A stretch of DNA of 64,000 bases. Source: Polaribacter sp. SA4-12. Lineage in GTDB: Bacteria; Bacteroidota; Bacteroidia; Flavobacteriales; Flavobacteriaceae. The position numbers and the translations under genes are program-made. The stretch spans positions 2,151,501 through 2,215,500 of the forward strand of contig NZ_CP019334.1 of the NCBI RefSeq assembly GCF_002163675.1, given 5' to 3'. Positions 19,590-30,076 of this stretch are shown here, piece by piece. Numbering within the stretch: the stretch's first letter is position 1; each line of letters starts with the position of its first letter. The notes beneath the pieces are model-generated. The model did not search any database. It worked only from the letters and a program-made list of their open reading frames with translations, and had not been told where the DNA came from.

Positions 19590-19763
19590 ATGGAATCAAT
19601 ATTACCAATATTAATCATAGCGTTTAAAATCATAGGAGTAATCGTCTGTAGAAGTAAGGCAGAAGAATTGAATCGAAGTAAAGGAGGTTGGGGTTTCTTT
19701 GGTTTTATGTCACCCATTCTTGCAATGATTTGGATTCAATTTATGAAACCTGTTACTAATTAG
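19590..19763 (+). CDS. Small membrane protein, 57 residues, unknown function
   Basis: An ATG frame of 57 residues, MESILPILIIAFKIIGVIV at the start and 'GGWGFFGFMSPILAMIWIQF' later: two hydrophobic stretches joined by a charged loop ('CRSKAEELNRSKG'). This pattern, with 'RSKGGWGFFGF', looks like a real two-helix membrane peptide. It is bracketed by the 66-bp direct repeats. I do not recognise a family. Confidence 0.55.
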   Translation: MESILPILIIAFKIIGVIVCRSKAEELNRSKGGWGFFGFMSPILAMIWIQFMKPVTN

Positions 19764-19843
19764 AGTAATAATAAATTTAACTCCAACAATGAACTTAGAT
19801 AAGACGAACTTCTTTCTTAAACCATCTAAAAAATAATAGCTAA

Positions 19844-19909
19844 AATAAAAAAAGAATATTCTTACTCGTTCTAATATTGGTTGCATTAAATATAAAATAC
19901 GGGTATTGT
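19844..19909 (+). repeat. 66-bp direct repeat, copy 2
   Basis: Partner of 19421-19486; the only differences are C/T and C/G single changes. The 423-base spacing may reflect a tandem duplication whose second half was later lost. Confidence 0.85.
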
Positions 19910-19961
19910 TCAGTAAACATTTAAAAGTCAAATTTTTAAATCACTTATAAATAGGTTTAGT

Positions 19962-19969
19962 TATCTTTG
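19962..19969 (+). promoter_or_regulatory. -7 promoter box for the SprB-like gene
   Basis: TATCTTTG matches the Bacteroidota -7 box and lies 101 bases before the next start codon. No good -33 TTTG is seen at the right distance, so this is only a candidate; it would give a long untranslated leader. Confidence 0.4.
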
Positions 19970-20070
19970 AAACTGAAAGAAATTGAAAATTAAAAAATTA
20001 CATCCTTTTTTTAAAAATTTGATATTATTACATATCATCTTTTACCTCTAAGTGGTGTTCATATATAAAT

Positions 20071-23000
20071 ATGAAGCTGAAAAATATTTTACCCCCAAAA
20101 ATTAAAAATAGCATTGTACTTACAACTATTGTACTTATAAGTAGTTTGCTTTTTAGTTCACAGAGCAATATAAATAATTATATAAAAAATACCTTTTTTG
20201 AAAGCATTACTGCAACTATTACCGCTAGTAATTCAGAAGTCTGTAAAGGTGAGTCTACAAGTATTACTTTTGAAGCAGAAAAAGGTACTTCACCTTACAC
20301 TTTTACTTATGAATTAAATAATAATCTGCAACCAGAAATCACAACCACATCTGGTAACGCTATAACAATTACTTTAGACGGAACCACTGTTGGTAATTTT
20401 ACATATAAATTAATAAATATAAAAGATAGTAGTAACCCTGTTCAAAATATAGATATTAATGACCAAGAAGAAACAATAAAAGTAAATGCGCTACCAATAG
20501 TTGATTTTACTTTTAATAATGATGAAGCCTGTTCTGGTGAATCTGTAACTTTTACAAGTAACGTTTCAGGAGTTGGAGCGTTAACTTACAAATGGGATTT
20601 TGGAAACGGAAAAGCCTCTACAAGTACAAACCCAACACATACTTTTGAAGCTTTAGGGTGTAATACAAAACCTTTTTCAGTAAAACTAACTGTTACAGAT
20701 GTAAATGGTTGTTCTTCATTTAAAACAAAAACAATTCAGGTTAAAGAGAAGCCAGATATTGCATTTAGAGATGAAAAAACAAGAAGTAACATATTTAGCA
20801 ATTGTGATAATGCTTCAGCTTCTAGCTCAAATTATGAAGTATCCGTTGAAAATATTTCAAACAACAGTTGTGTAGGTTCATTTTTTATAAATTGGGGAGA
20901 TGGAAACACCTCCTCATCAGCTACTTTTCCTGCCAAACACACCTACATAAATATTGGTATTTATAGTATCAAAATTAAAGCTACAGGTTCTAATGGATGT
21001 GTTAATGAAGTATCTTACGAAGTAAAAAATGTTAGTAATCCTGCAGGTGGTTTAGCCAGTCCTGGAAATACAAGTAATTTATGCTTAGGAAATTCAGAAT
21101 TAATTTTCCCTATAACCAACTATGAACAAAATTCTTCTGACACAACTTATACTATTGATTTTGGTGATAACACTCCAAACAAAACTTACACTCAAGCTGA
21201 AGTACAAGCTGAAAATAACATTAGCCATAATTATGAAAGAGGGAGCTGTTCTGAATTGAATGGCGAATTTATTGCCACTTTATCTGTTCAAAATGCCTGT
21301 GCTACTACTACATTTACAGTTGATAATATTGTGATTTTAGAGTCTTCAAAAGCAGAGTTCGAAACAATTGATAAATCTTGTGTAAATACAAGTATTTCTT
21401 TTCGAAATAAATCTACACTTGGTGATGAATCTGGATGTTCTAAAAATGCAGATGTTATTTGGGATTTTGGTGATGGAACAATTAGAAAATTTTTCTCTGT
21501 AAATAATTTAAATGATATACAACACACTTATATTACAGCAGGAACTTATGAAGTATCTTTATCAATTGAAAGTAAATGTGGCCCCAAAGTATCCACAAAA
21601 ACAATCTGTATAGAGCCAGAAATAATACCAATTTTTTCTGTTGATAATGATGAAGGTTGTATTCCTTTTGCTGTTGCAGCAACAAATACTACAGACAAAA
21701 CTGATTTATGTAGCGAACCAACCTATAAATGGTCGGTTTCTTATGCTTCTTTAAATTGCGGAACCTCTTCTGATTGGGATTTCACAAACGGCACAACTGA
21801 AACTTCAGAAAACCCTCAATTTTTATTCAAAAATTCTGGAAAATATACAATAATTCAAAGAGTAACAACTGGTTGTGGCACTGAAACAACTACAAAAACA
21901 ATTGATGTAAAAAAACCACCAACTGTTAGTGTTAATAATATTGATGATGCTTGTGGAAGCACAACAATTAATCCTACAGCAACCATAGAAAATTGTACTA
22001 CAAACACAAGTGCACTAACTTATAATTGGACTTTTACCGGAGGTACACCAGCAAGTGCAACTACATTAAACCCTGGTAATATTGAATACACAACTGCAGG
22101 AATTCATACAATAACATTAGAAGTTACAAATGATTGTGGTATTTCTAATACTGCTACTGAAGAATTTGAAATATTTGAAACACCAACAATTACAAACTCA
22201 GATTTTAATCAAAATATTTGTTCTGGTCAAAATACAACTGAAATTATATTAACATCAAACAACCCAAGTACTAATTATTCTTGGTCAGCAACTGCAAGTG
22301 CAAATATTACAGGTTTTACATCAAATGGAGCAGCGAATACAATTCCTGTTCAAACCATAATAAATAATGGTAATACTGCTGGCACAATTAAATACATTGC
22401 TGTTCCAAAACTAGGAATTTGTGAAGGAAATCCGGTAGAATTTACAATAACTATAAACCCTTCCCCAGAAGTAACAACCCAACCTAATTCATCTGTAGTC
22501 TGTTTAAATGGAACGGCAACACTTTTAGAAGTCGATTATAAAAACGGAGTAGGAAGTGCTACATATCAATGGTTTAAAAACACTATTGATAATAGTACAA
22601 ACGGAACTGAAATTACTGGAGCCACAAATAAAACGTATCAACCAACAACAAATATAGAAGGGATTATTTACTATTATGTAAAAATTTCTTTTAGCTCTGG
22701 TGGATGTTCAGAAATTTTTTCTGAAACAGCGAGTGTTATTGTAAATAAGCAATTAATAATTAATTCTACTGCTCTAAATCAAGTATTTTGTGTTGGTGGT
22801 TCTGCTGATGAAATGGAGGTTTCTTATATTAATGGAACAGGAAGCCCTTCTTATCAATGGTATAAAAATAACTCAAATACAAATACTGGAGGAAATTTAG
22901 TAGACGGAGCAACAAATTCAACTTACACTCCAATAGGATTATCATCTGCAGGAACTTTTTACTATTATGTAGAAGTTTCTTTAGATGGTATTGGATGTAA

Positions 23001-26000
23001 TTCTGCAAATAGTGAAGTTTTTCAAATTGATATTCTTCTAGACCCTGTTATTGATGCACAAGCAATTACAACTCAAGAATTATGTCAAAATGCAACTCCT
23101 AAAGATTTAACAGTTACGGTTTCTGGAGGATCTACAACTGATAAAACATATCAATGGTATGTAAATACAGATAGCGCTACTGATGGTAGTTCTGCAATTT
23201 TAAACGCCACTTCAGCCACATATACACCATCAACAACTGCTATTGGTTCTTTGTATTATTATGTTGTAGTTTCTCAAGCCGAATCTGGATGTAGTGTAGA
23301 AAGTGAAGTTTCAGTTGTAAAAGTGAATGAAGCTCCGGTATTTACAAAACAACCTATTTCTTCTGAGATTTGTTTAGACGGAACAGCAACACTTTTAGAA
23401 GTTGCTTATCAAAATGGAACAGGAACCGCAGCATATCAATGGTTTTCTAATACAACAAACTCTAATTCTGGTGGAACTGCAATTACAGGTGCTCAAACAG
23501 ATTCTTACAATCCACCAACAAATAATATTGGAACTACATTTTATTATGTAGAAATCTCATTTTCTACTGGTGGATGTTCGCAAATTTTTTCAAATACGGC
23601 TAAAGTTGAAATTTCACCACAATTAACTGTAAATCCTGTTGCTGATGCTCAAATTGTATGTATTGGTGGAACCGCAAATGAACTCGAAGTTAGTTTTTCT
23701 GGTGGAACAGGAAATGCAACATATCAATGGTTTTTAAATACAACAAATTCTAACTCTGGCGGAACGATTATTACTGGTGAAACAAAATCAAAATATACAA
23801 CTTCTTCTTTTTCAGCTACTGGTAATTTTTATTTTTATGCTAAAATTTCTTTAGAAGGAAATGGTTGTTCTTCTGCAAATAGTAATGTTTTTCAAATTGA
23901 AGTTGTTCCAGATGCTATTATTGATACACAACCAATTGGAGTTCAAGAACTATGTCAAGGTACAACTCCAATAGATTTAATGGTGACAGTCTCTGGCGGA
24001 ACAACTTCTTTAAAAGACTATCAATGGTATAAAAACTCAGCAACTGGAACAGTAGAAGTTGGTGCAAATTCTAATATGTACACACCTGATACTAATGATG
24101 TTGGTATATTTAATTATTATGTAATAATTACTCAATCGGAATCTGGTTGTTCAGTTACAAGTGAAGTTTCAAAATTAATAGTAAATGAAGCTCCAATAAT
24201 TACTACACAACCAATTGCTTCAGAAGTTTGTTTAGACGGTGTAGCAGTTCTATTAGAAGTGGCTTACAAAAACGGAGTTGGAGCACCTGCATATCAATGG
24301 TTTTCAAATACAACTGATACTAATTCTGGAGGAATTAAAATTACAGGTGCCATAAATGCAAATTATAATCCACCAACTTCTGTTATCGGAATTACTTACT
24401 ATTATTTAGAAATCTCTTTTTCTTCTGGTGGATGTTCTCAAATTTTATCAAATACGGCTAAGGTTGAAATTTCACCACAATTAACGGTAAATCCTGTTGC
24501 TGTTGCACAAATTGTATGTATTGGTGGAATCGCAAATGAACTCGAAGTTAGTTTTTCTGGTGGAACAGGAAATGCAACATATCAATGGTTTTCAAATACT
24601 ACAAATTCTAATTCTGGAGGAACAATTATTAGTGGAGCAACAAACTCAAAATATACACCATCTTCATTTTCAACTGCTGGTAATTTTTATTTTTATGCTG
24701 AAATCTCTTTAGACGGAAACGGTTGTTCTTCCGCCAATAGTGCTATTTTTCAAATTGAAGTTATTTTAGATCCTGTTATTGATACGCAGCCAATTGTTAA
24801 TCAAGAATTATGTCAGAGTTCAATTCCTGAAAATTTAACTATAACTGTTTCTGGTGGAACAACCTCAGCGAAAACATATCAGTGGTATCAAAACAACACG
24901 AATAGCAATTCTGGTGGAACTCTAATTGTTGGTGAAGTTTCAATAAAATTAACTCCAAACACAGCTAATGTTGGTACGTTTTATTATTATGTAATGGTAT
25001 CGCAACCAGAAGCAGATTGTTCTATAACAAGTGATGTTTCTAAATTAATTGTAAACACTGCTCCTACTTTTTTAAAACAACCCATTTCTTCAGAAATTTG
25101 TTTAGATGAAACTGCTACTGAACTGGAAGTTGCATACAAAAACGGAACAGGAACTGCAACGTATCAATGGTTTTCGAATACTGTTGATGACGTTTCAACT
25201 GGAACTGCTATTTCTGGTGAAACAAATACGACATACAACCCTCCAACAAACACTGTTGGAACAACTTATTATTATGCTATTATTTCTTTCACCTCTGGTG
25301 GATGTTCAGAAATTATTTCTGATGCTGCTAGTGTAATTGTCAATGAAATTCCTGTAATTAACTCCGCAGAAATCACAATTTATAGTGAAGCAACTTTTAA
25401 TTTCGATCCAAATTCAATTGCTGGAAACGTAGTGCCAAATGGAACAAAATATACTTGGTCTGCTCCTAATTTTAATCCTACTGGTTCAATTTTAGGAACT
25501 TCTGCGGAAACAACACCACAAGACCAAATAAGTCAAACTTTAGAAAACACAGGAACTTTACCTATAATAGTTACCTATATAATTACTCCTGCAACTACAA
25601 AATGTGATGGAAGCTCTTTTGCTTTAGAAGTTACCGTAAACCCAAGTATAAATTCGAATGCAATAGTTGTTAATAATAGTTGTTTTGAATCTAATGATGG
25701 TTCAGTTTCAACAAATATTGATGGAGGAATTCCTTTTGAAACAGGGAGTCCTTACTTAATTTCTTGGATTGGTCCTAACGGATTTACATCAACCAATGCA
25801 ACTATTACAAATTTAGAAATCGGTCTTTATACAATAACAATAGAAGACAAAAGTGGTTTTACTTTTACTGAAGAATTCAATATAACACAACCTACAGTTT
25901 TAGCAATCGCTAAAGATTTAGAAAAAAACATTTCTTGTTTCAACGGAAATGATGGAGAAATAGAAGTTACTATTTCTGGTGGAACTTTGCCATACACTTA

Positions 26001-27876
26001 TAATTGGACAACTACTAATGGTAGTGGAATTGTACAAAATGCAGAAAATCAAAATGTATTAACTGCTGGAAATTATACGTTAGAAATTACCGATAAAAAT
26101 AACTGTACAACTTCAACAAATATTGTACTTACAGAACCAGAAGGATTAAAAATAGCAACAGTTTTTAAACAAGATATTTTATGTTTTGGTGATGCAACTG
26201 GTGCTGTAGAAATGAATGTTTCTGGAGGTACAAAGATTGAAATATCACCAGGTGTTTTCGATTATTTATATAGTTGGTCTGGTCCAAAAGGATTTACAAG
26301 TTCATCAAAAAACATCAGCAATTTAAGTGCAGGTACTTATACATTAGCCGTTACAGATAGTTTGGGTTGTACTACAAATGCTACATTTATCATAAATCAA
26401 TCCGCAGAAATTAAAATAAACTACACAAAAACGGATGTAACTTGTTATGGAGAAACAGATGGAGCAATTACTGTAACTGTAACTGGAGGAGTTGCCCCAT
26501 ATAAAATATCTTGGAGCAATTTAGCAAACGGATTTTCGCAATCTAACTTATCCGCAGATACATACATTGCTACTATTATAGATAAAAATAATTGTATTGA
26601 ACAAGTATCTATAATTATTGAGCAACCTATATTTTTTATTGACCCTGTTGTTTCTCCTATCTCTTGTAATGGCGCAAATGATGGTTCTATAGACCTTAAT
26701 TTAACAGGTGGAATTTCTCCTACTTCTATCACTTGGAGCGATGATGCCAGTGCAGGAGTTCAAAGAAATAATCTTTCAGCTGGCACTTATACTGTTGTTA
26801 TTTTAGATAGCGATGTAAATCAATGTCCAATAGAAGAAACTTTTATATTTACAAACCCGCCAGCAATTGGTATTTCTAGTACAGTTATAGACGCCATAGA
26901 TTGTAGCATAGTTAATAGTGGTAGTATCGATTTAGAAATTTCTGGAGGCTCTAAACCCTATTCCTTTTTATGGAGCACAAATGAAACTACTGAGGATTTA
27001 GAAAATATTCCTCCTGGAGATTATTCTGTAGAAATTACGGATGCAAATGGATGTAATGTAAACAGACAATTTAATATTTTTAGACAGGATCCTATAAATA
27101 TTTCTTTTCTAGAAACCACCATAACAGATTGCGTTGTAAAATACGTAAGCAAACAAATTGAAGCAAATGTAACTGGTGGATATTTACCATACACGTACAC
27201 TTGGTCTGCTGGCACAACTTCTGGACTTGATAATTCTATTATGACTACCTCACAAAATGGCTCTTACACATTAATAATTACTGATAACAAAGGTTGTATA
27301 GCTACAAAATCTATTATCATAAATGTACCAACAATTGGAATACCAGAGTTTAGATATCATGCTTTTGCAATAGATAAGTACGATTTATTATCAATAGAAG
27401 ACCCAATTCAATTTACTAATTTATCTATAGGAGAATACTCGAAAGTTACTTGGAATTTTGGTGATGGAAGTCCGATTGTAAAAGAAGAAAAACCAATACA
27501 TACGTATGATAAAGTTGGTGAATTTAAAGTAATCTTAACTATAGAATATGATGCTGGGTGTATAGAAACTGTAGAGCGAACCGTAATTATTACAAAAGGT
27601 TATCTATTAGTAAACCCAAATGCATTTACACCAAATGGTGATGGTTATAATGAAACAATTAGGCCTTCTCACAGAGGTTTTATAGAATTAGAAATGACAA
27701 TTTACGATACTTGGGGAACAAGTGTTTATTATGAAAAAGGCATCAATTTAAATGGTTGGAATGGTGTTATAAAAGGATTACCAGCAGAAAACGGAAACTA
27801 TATTATGGTTGTTAAAGGTCTTACTTTTTACAAAAAGGAAATTATAAAAACTTCACCTATAACACTACTAAAATAA
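20071..27876 (+). CDS. SprB-like giant surface protein with PKD and SprB repeats and a type B T9SS tail
   Basis: A protein of 2601 residues with a signal peptide (hydrophobic run IVLTTIVLISSLLF near residues 15-28). PKD-like folds follow to about residue 720 ('YKWDFGNGKAS', 'VIWDFGDGT'). Next come repeats of about 90 residues around 'YQWFSNTTNSNSGGT' (about 800-1750), then SprB-type repeats (about 1870-2380; 'ISCFNGNDGEIEVTISGG', 'LSAGTYTLAVTDSLGC'). A last PKD ('VTWNFGDGSP') precedes a gliding-motility-associated C-terminal domain from about 2510 ('NPNAFTPNGDGYNET'), the type B T9SS signal. Flavobacterial SprB is a mobile adhesin for gliding. The SprF/PorP gene starts two bases after the stop, the usual partner arrangement. 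Confidence 0.9.
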   Translation: MKLKNILPPKIKNSIVLTTIVLISSLLFSSQSNINNYIKNTFFESITATITASNSEVCKGESTSITFEAEKGTSPYTFTYELNNNLQPEITTTSGNAITITLDGTTVGNFTYKLINIKDSSNPVQNIDINDQEETIKVNALPIVDFTFNNDEACSGESVTFTSNVSGVGALTYKWDFGNGKASTSTNPTHTFEALGCNTKPFSVKLTVTDVNGCSSFKTKTIQVKEKPDIAFRDEKTRSNIFSNCDNASASSSNYEVSVENISNNSCVGSFFINWGDGNTSSSATFPAKHTYINIGIYSIKIKATGSNGCVNEVSYEVKNVSNPAGGLASPGNTSNLCLGNSELIFPITNYEQNSSDTTYTIDFGDNTPNKTYTQAEVQAENNISHNYERGSCSELNGEFIATLSVQNACATTTFTVDNIVILESSKAEFETIDKSCVNTSISFRNKSTLGDESGCSKNADVIWDFGDGTIRKFFSVNNLNDIQHTYITAGTYEVSLSIESKCGPKVSTKTICIEPEIIPIFSVDNDEGCIPFAVAATNTTDKTDLCSEPTYKWSVSYASLNCGTSSDWDFTNGTTETSENPQFLFKNSGKYTIIQRVTTGCGTETTTKTIDVKKPPTVSVNNIDDACGSTTINPTATIENCTTNTSALTYNWTFTGGTPASATTLNPGNIEYTTAGIHTITLEVTNDCGISNTATEEFEIFETPTITNSDFNQNICSGQNTTEIILTSNNPSTNYSWSATASANITGFTSNGAANTIPVQTIINNGNTAGTIKYIAVPKLGICEGNPVEFTITINPSPEVTTQPNSSVVCLNGTATLLEVDYKNGVGSATYQWFKNTIDNSTNGTEITGATNKTYQPTTNIEGIIYYYVKISFSSGGCSEIFSETASVIVNKQLIINSTALNQVFCVGGSADEMEVSYINGTGSPSYQWYKNNSNTNTGGNLVDGATNSTYTPIGLSSAGTFYYYVEVSLDGIGCNSANSEVFQIDILLDPVIDAQAITTQELCQNATPKDLTVTVSGGSTTDKTYQWYVNTDSATDGSSAILNATSATYTPSTTAIGSLYYYVVVSQAESGCSVESEVSVVKVNEAPVFTKQPISSEICLDGTATLLEVAYQNGTGTAAYQWFSNTTNSNSGGTAITGAQTDSYNPPTNNIGTTFYYVEISFSTGGCSQIFSNTAKVEISPQLTVNPVADAQIVCIGGTANELEVSFSGGTGNATYQWFLNTTNSNSGGTIITGETKSKYTTSSFSATGNFYFYAKISLEGNGCSSANSNVFQIEVVPDAIIDTQPIGVQELCQGTTPIDLMVTVSGGTTSLKDYQWYKNSATGTVEVGANSNMYTPDTNDVGIFNYYVIITQSESGCSVTSEVSKLIVNEAPIITTQPIASEVCLDGVAVLLEVAYKNGVGAPAYQWFSNTTDTNSGGIKITGAINANYNPPTSVIGITYYYLEISFSSGGCSQILSNTAKVEISPQLTVNPVAVAQIVCIGGIANELEVSFSGGTGNATYQWFSNTTNSNSGGTIISGATNSKYTPSSFSTAGNFYFYAEISLDGNGCSSANSAIFQIEVILDPVIDTQPIVNQELCQSSIPENLTITVSGGTTSAKTYQWYQNNTNSNSGGTLIVGEVSIKLTPNTANVGTFYYYVMVSQPEADCSITSDVSKLIVNTAPTFLKQPISSEICLDETATELEVAYKNGTGTATYQWFSNTVDDVSTGTAISGETNTTYNPPTNTVGTTYYYAIISFTSGGCSEIISDAASVIVNEIPVINSAEITIYSEATFNFDPNSIAGNVVPNGTKYTWSAPNFNPTGSILGTSAETTPQDQISQTLENTGTLPIIVTYIITPATTKCDGSSFALEVTVNPSINSNAIVVNNSCFESNDGSVSTNIDGGIPFETGSPYLISWIGPNGFTSTNATITNLEIGLYTITIEDKSGFTFTEEFNITQPTVLAIAKDLEKNISCFNGNDGEIEVTISGGTLPYTYNWTTTNGSGIVQNAENQNVLTAGNYTLEITDKNNCTTSTNIVLTEPEGLKIATVFKQDILCFGDATGAVEMNVSGGTKIEISPGVFDYLYSWSGPKGFTSSSKNISNLSAGTYTLAVTDSLGCTTNATFIINQSAEIKINYTKTDVTCYGETDGAITVTVTGGVAPYKISWSNLANGFSQSNLSADTYIATIIDKNNCIEQVSIIIEQPIFFIDPVVSPISCNGANDGSIDLNLTGGISPTSITWSDDASAGVQRNNLSAGTYTVVILDSDVNQCPIEETFIFTNPPAIGISSTVIDAIDCSIVNSGSIDLEISGGSKPYSFLWSTNETTEDLENIPPGDYSVEITDANGCNVNRQFNIFRQDPINISFLETTITDCVVKYVSKQIEANVTGGYLPYTYTWSAGTTSGLDNSIMTTSQNGSYTLIITDNKGCIATKSIIINVPTIGIPEFRYHAFAIDKYDLLSIEDPIQFTNLSIGEYSKVTWNFGDGSPIVKEEKPIHTYDKVGEFKVILTIEYDAGCIETVERTVIITKGYLLVNPNAFTPNGDGYNETIRPSHRGFIELEMTIYDTWGTSVYYEKGINLNGWNGVIKGLPAENGNYIMVVKGLTFYKKEIIKTSPITLLK

Positions 27877-27877
27877 G

Positions 27878-28876
27878 ATGAAGAAAATTATACTCCTCTT
27901 TTTTGTTTTTACAAGTTTAGCTAGTTATTCACAAGATGTAATTTTTTCGCAAGCTTTTTTAGTTCCAGAAACATTAAGCTCTTCATTTACTGGCGCAATT
28001 AGAAGTACAAAAGTTGGTTCTGTGTTTAGATCTCAATGGAGAAATAGTGCTTTTAAAACAACTTCTAATTATGCTTTTTTTGATACTTGGTTTGAAGGTT
28101 ATAAAACAGGTCTTGGCGTTAGTTTCTTAAACCAAACTGAAACCCCTACATCTTATACTTTTAATCAAGTTAACTTAAATTTTGCCATGGCATTTCAAAT
28201 AAGTGATACTTGGTTTTTTAGACCTAGTATTTCTGCAGGTTTTGGAATGAAGAATTACGGATTTCAAAACATTCTTTTAGAAGATCAAATTAATTTAAAT
28301 AATAATTCTATAAACACCTCTACTTTAGATCCACTTTTATTAAAATCACAAAGAAATTTTTTCGACTTTAATTCTTCTATTTTATTTAATAATGAAGATA
28401 CTTGGATTGGTTTAACAGTAAAACATTTGAATAAACCCAATATTTCTTTAACAGAAAACGGCAATGTACCCTTAGAGGTCTTTTGGTCTGTACATGCAAA
28501 ATATTATTTGCCTTTTTTAGAAAACAACAGAACTTGGTTCGCAAGTAAAAGTAAAGTATATATACTTTCTAATTTTATGAAACAAGGGAGCTTTAACCGG
28601 TTAGATATTGGTGCGCAATATGTTTTTGAGGATCAGTTTTCTTTTGGATTGACTGCTGCTACATCACCAATAAAAAATAATGAAAATAATTCTTTAATAA
28701 GTTCTATAAGTACTTTTGCAGGTTTTAGATGGCAAGGGTTTAGGTTTGGTTATTCTTATGATTTTAGCACAACAAAACTCTTAAACACTGGTGGTATTCA
28801 CGAGTTTTCTGTCTCTTATGATTTTGACATAAATATAAGAAAATTAGACAGGTATAAATGTGTTCCTTTCTTTTAA
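27878..28876 (+). CDS. sprF: PorP/SprF-family type IX secretion membrane protein
   Basis: A 332-residue outer-membrane protein with a signal peptide ('MKKIILLFFVFTSLASYSQ') and the family opening 'DVIFSQAFLVPETLSSSFTGA'. Alternating beta-strand segments follow to the end ('FGYSYDFSTTKLLNTGGIHEFSVSY', typical of the PorP/SprF C terminus). In Flavobacterium johnsoniae SprF is needed to bring SprB to the surface, and type B T9SS cargo usually has a dedicated PorP/SprF next to it. The 2-base gap to the SprB-like gene supports that pairing. Confidence 0.9.
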   Translation: MKKIILLFFVFTSLASYSQDVIFSQAFLVPETLSSSFTGAIRSTKVGSVFRSQWRNSAFKTTSNYAFFDTWFEGYKTGLGVSFLNQTETPTSYTFNQVNLNFAMAFQISDTWFFRPSISAGFGMKNYGFQNILLEDQINLNNNSINTSTLDPLLLKSQRNFFDFNSSILFNNEDTWIGLTVKHLNKPNISLTENGNVPLEVFWSVHAKYYLPFLENNRTWFASKSKVYILSNFMKQGSFNRLDIGAQYVFEDQFSFGLTAATSPIKNNENNSLISSISTFAGFRWQGFRFGYSYDFSTTKLLNTGGIHEFSVSYDFDINIRKLDRYKCVPFF

Positions 28877-28896
28877 TATTTATATAAACTCATACA

Positions 28897-29823
28897 TTGA
28901 AATTCACTTCAAAAAAAACAGCATTCAAACAGATTCATCAGAAGATAGTTTTAATTGGTCTTTTCTTAATTTGTATTTCGATAAATTATAATGCATCTAG
29001 TATTCACAATAATAAAATAACTCTCTTTAATAACTTAAATTTAGTTTCTAAGACCTCCAACTTAAAAATATTAACTTGGAATATTCAAGATTTAGGACGC
29101 ACTAAAAACAATGAAGAAATACGTTTTATTGCAAAGATTATAAACAATTTTGATGTTATTGCCATACAAGAAGTAGTTGCCAAAGATCCTAAAGGTGCTC
29201 AGGCAATCGCAAAAATTGTAAGTGAATTAAATAGACTTGGTAGTAAATGGGATTACAGTATAAGTAACCCTACCAAAAGCTCTTCTAGTTATAGTAGTGA
29301 ACGATATGCATACATTTGGAAAACTTCTAAACTAAGCCTAAAAAACAAGCCTTTTTTAGACGCATCATTAGAAAAAGTAATTGAAAGAGAGCCTTATATT
29401 GCCAAATTTGAAATTAAAAAAACTAAAACTTCCTTTTATTTTATCAATATTCATGCACGTGTATATAATAGAAACCCTGAAATGGAGATTGTACATTTTA
29501 AAAAATATCCTAAAAAATTAAAAACAGAAAATATTTTTATTTTAGGTGATTTTAACTTGAATGAAAAACATAATGTATGGAATCCTTTATACAAAAAGGG
29601 ATTTAAACCTGCCATTAAAAATACAGCAACAACTTTAAAACGAACATGTAAAAATGGGACTTACACGAATTACGCAATTGATAATATTTACTATAATTCT
29701 AATATTATTAAAAAAGAAAATTCTGGTATTGTAGATTTTATTGAAGAATGTAAGAACTTAACCAATGCTAGAATGATTTCTGACCATTTGCCAGTTTATT
29801 TAGAAATATCTTTGGTTGATTAA
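28897..29823 (+). CDS. Secreted endonuclease/exonuclease/phosphatase-fold nuclease
   Basis: A 308-residue protein starting with TTG at 28897, which gives a signal-like segment ('IVLIGLFLICISINY'). The EEP/DNase I fold is clear: 'KILTWNIQDLGRTK' (first Asn), 'DVIAIQEVV' (metal Glu), 'FINIHARVYNRN' (catalytic His region), 'IFILGDFNLNE' (Asp/Asn pair) and 'MISDHLPVYLEI' (final Asp-His). It should cut DNA outside the cytoplasm. It starts 20 bases after SprF but need not share its function. The missing ATG makes the exact start uncertain. Confidence 0.82.
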   Translation: MKFTSKKTAFKQIHQKIVLIGLFLICISINYNASSIHNNKITLFNNLNLVSKTSNLKILTWNIQDLGRTKNNEEIRFIAKIINNFDVIAIQEVVAKDPKGAQAIAKIVSELNRLGSKWDYSISNPTKSSSSYSSERYAYIWKTSKLSLKNKPFLDASLEKVIEREPYIAKFEIKKTKTSFYFINIHARVYNRNPEMEIVHFKKYPKKLKTENIFILGDFNLNEKHNVWNPLYKKGFKPAIKNTATTLKRTCKNGTYTNYAIDNIYYNSNIIKKENSGIVDFIEECKNLTNARMISDHLPVYLEISLVD

Positions 29824-29855
29824 GTTAAAATATAAATTTTTGGGGTTAATTGCAT

Positions 29856-29890
29856 AAAAGAACGAATTATGAGACACAATTCGTTCTTTT
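29856..29890 (+). terminator. Intrinsic terminator after the EEP nuclease
   Basis: A perfect 13-bp inverted repeat AAAAGAACGAATT / AATTCGTTCTTTT (29856-29868, 29878-29890) with a 9-base loop lies 33 bases after the stop codon. The stem's own A and T runs could end transcription from either side, insulating the recombinase gene that follows. Confidence 0.75.
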
Positions 29891-30076
29891 AATTAGCGTT
29901 AAACTTTGTAGCGAAAACTTGACTAGAACCAATAAAATTCAGATTATAAGTTCTAGTAAATCATCTATTTACCTCTTTTTTAAGGTTTAAAAGGTAAAAT
30001 CGTTTACGATGATTCAATTTATTTAAAATAATACTTTTAATTTTATCAACCATTCATTTTTTTTCTATATATTTAA

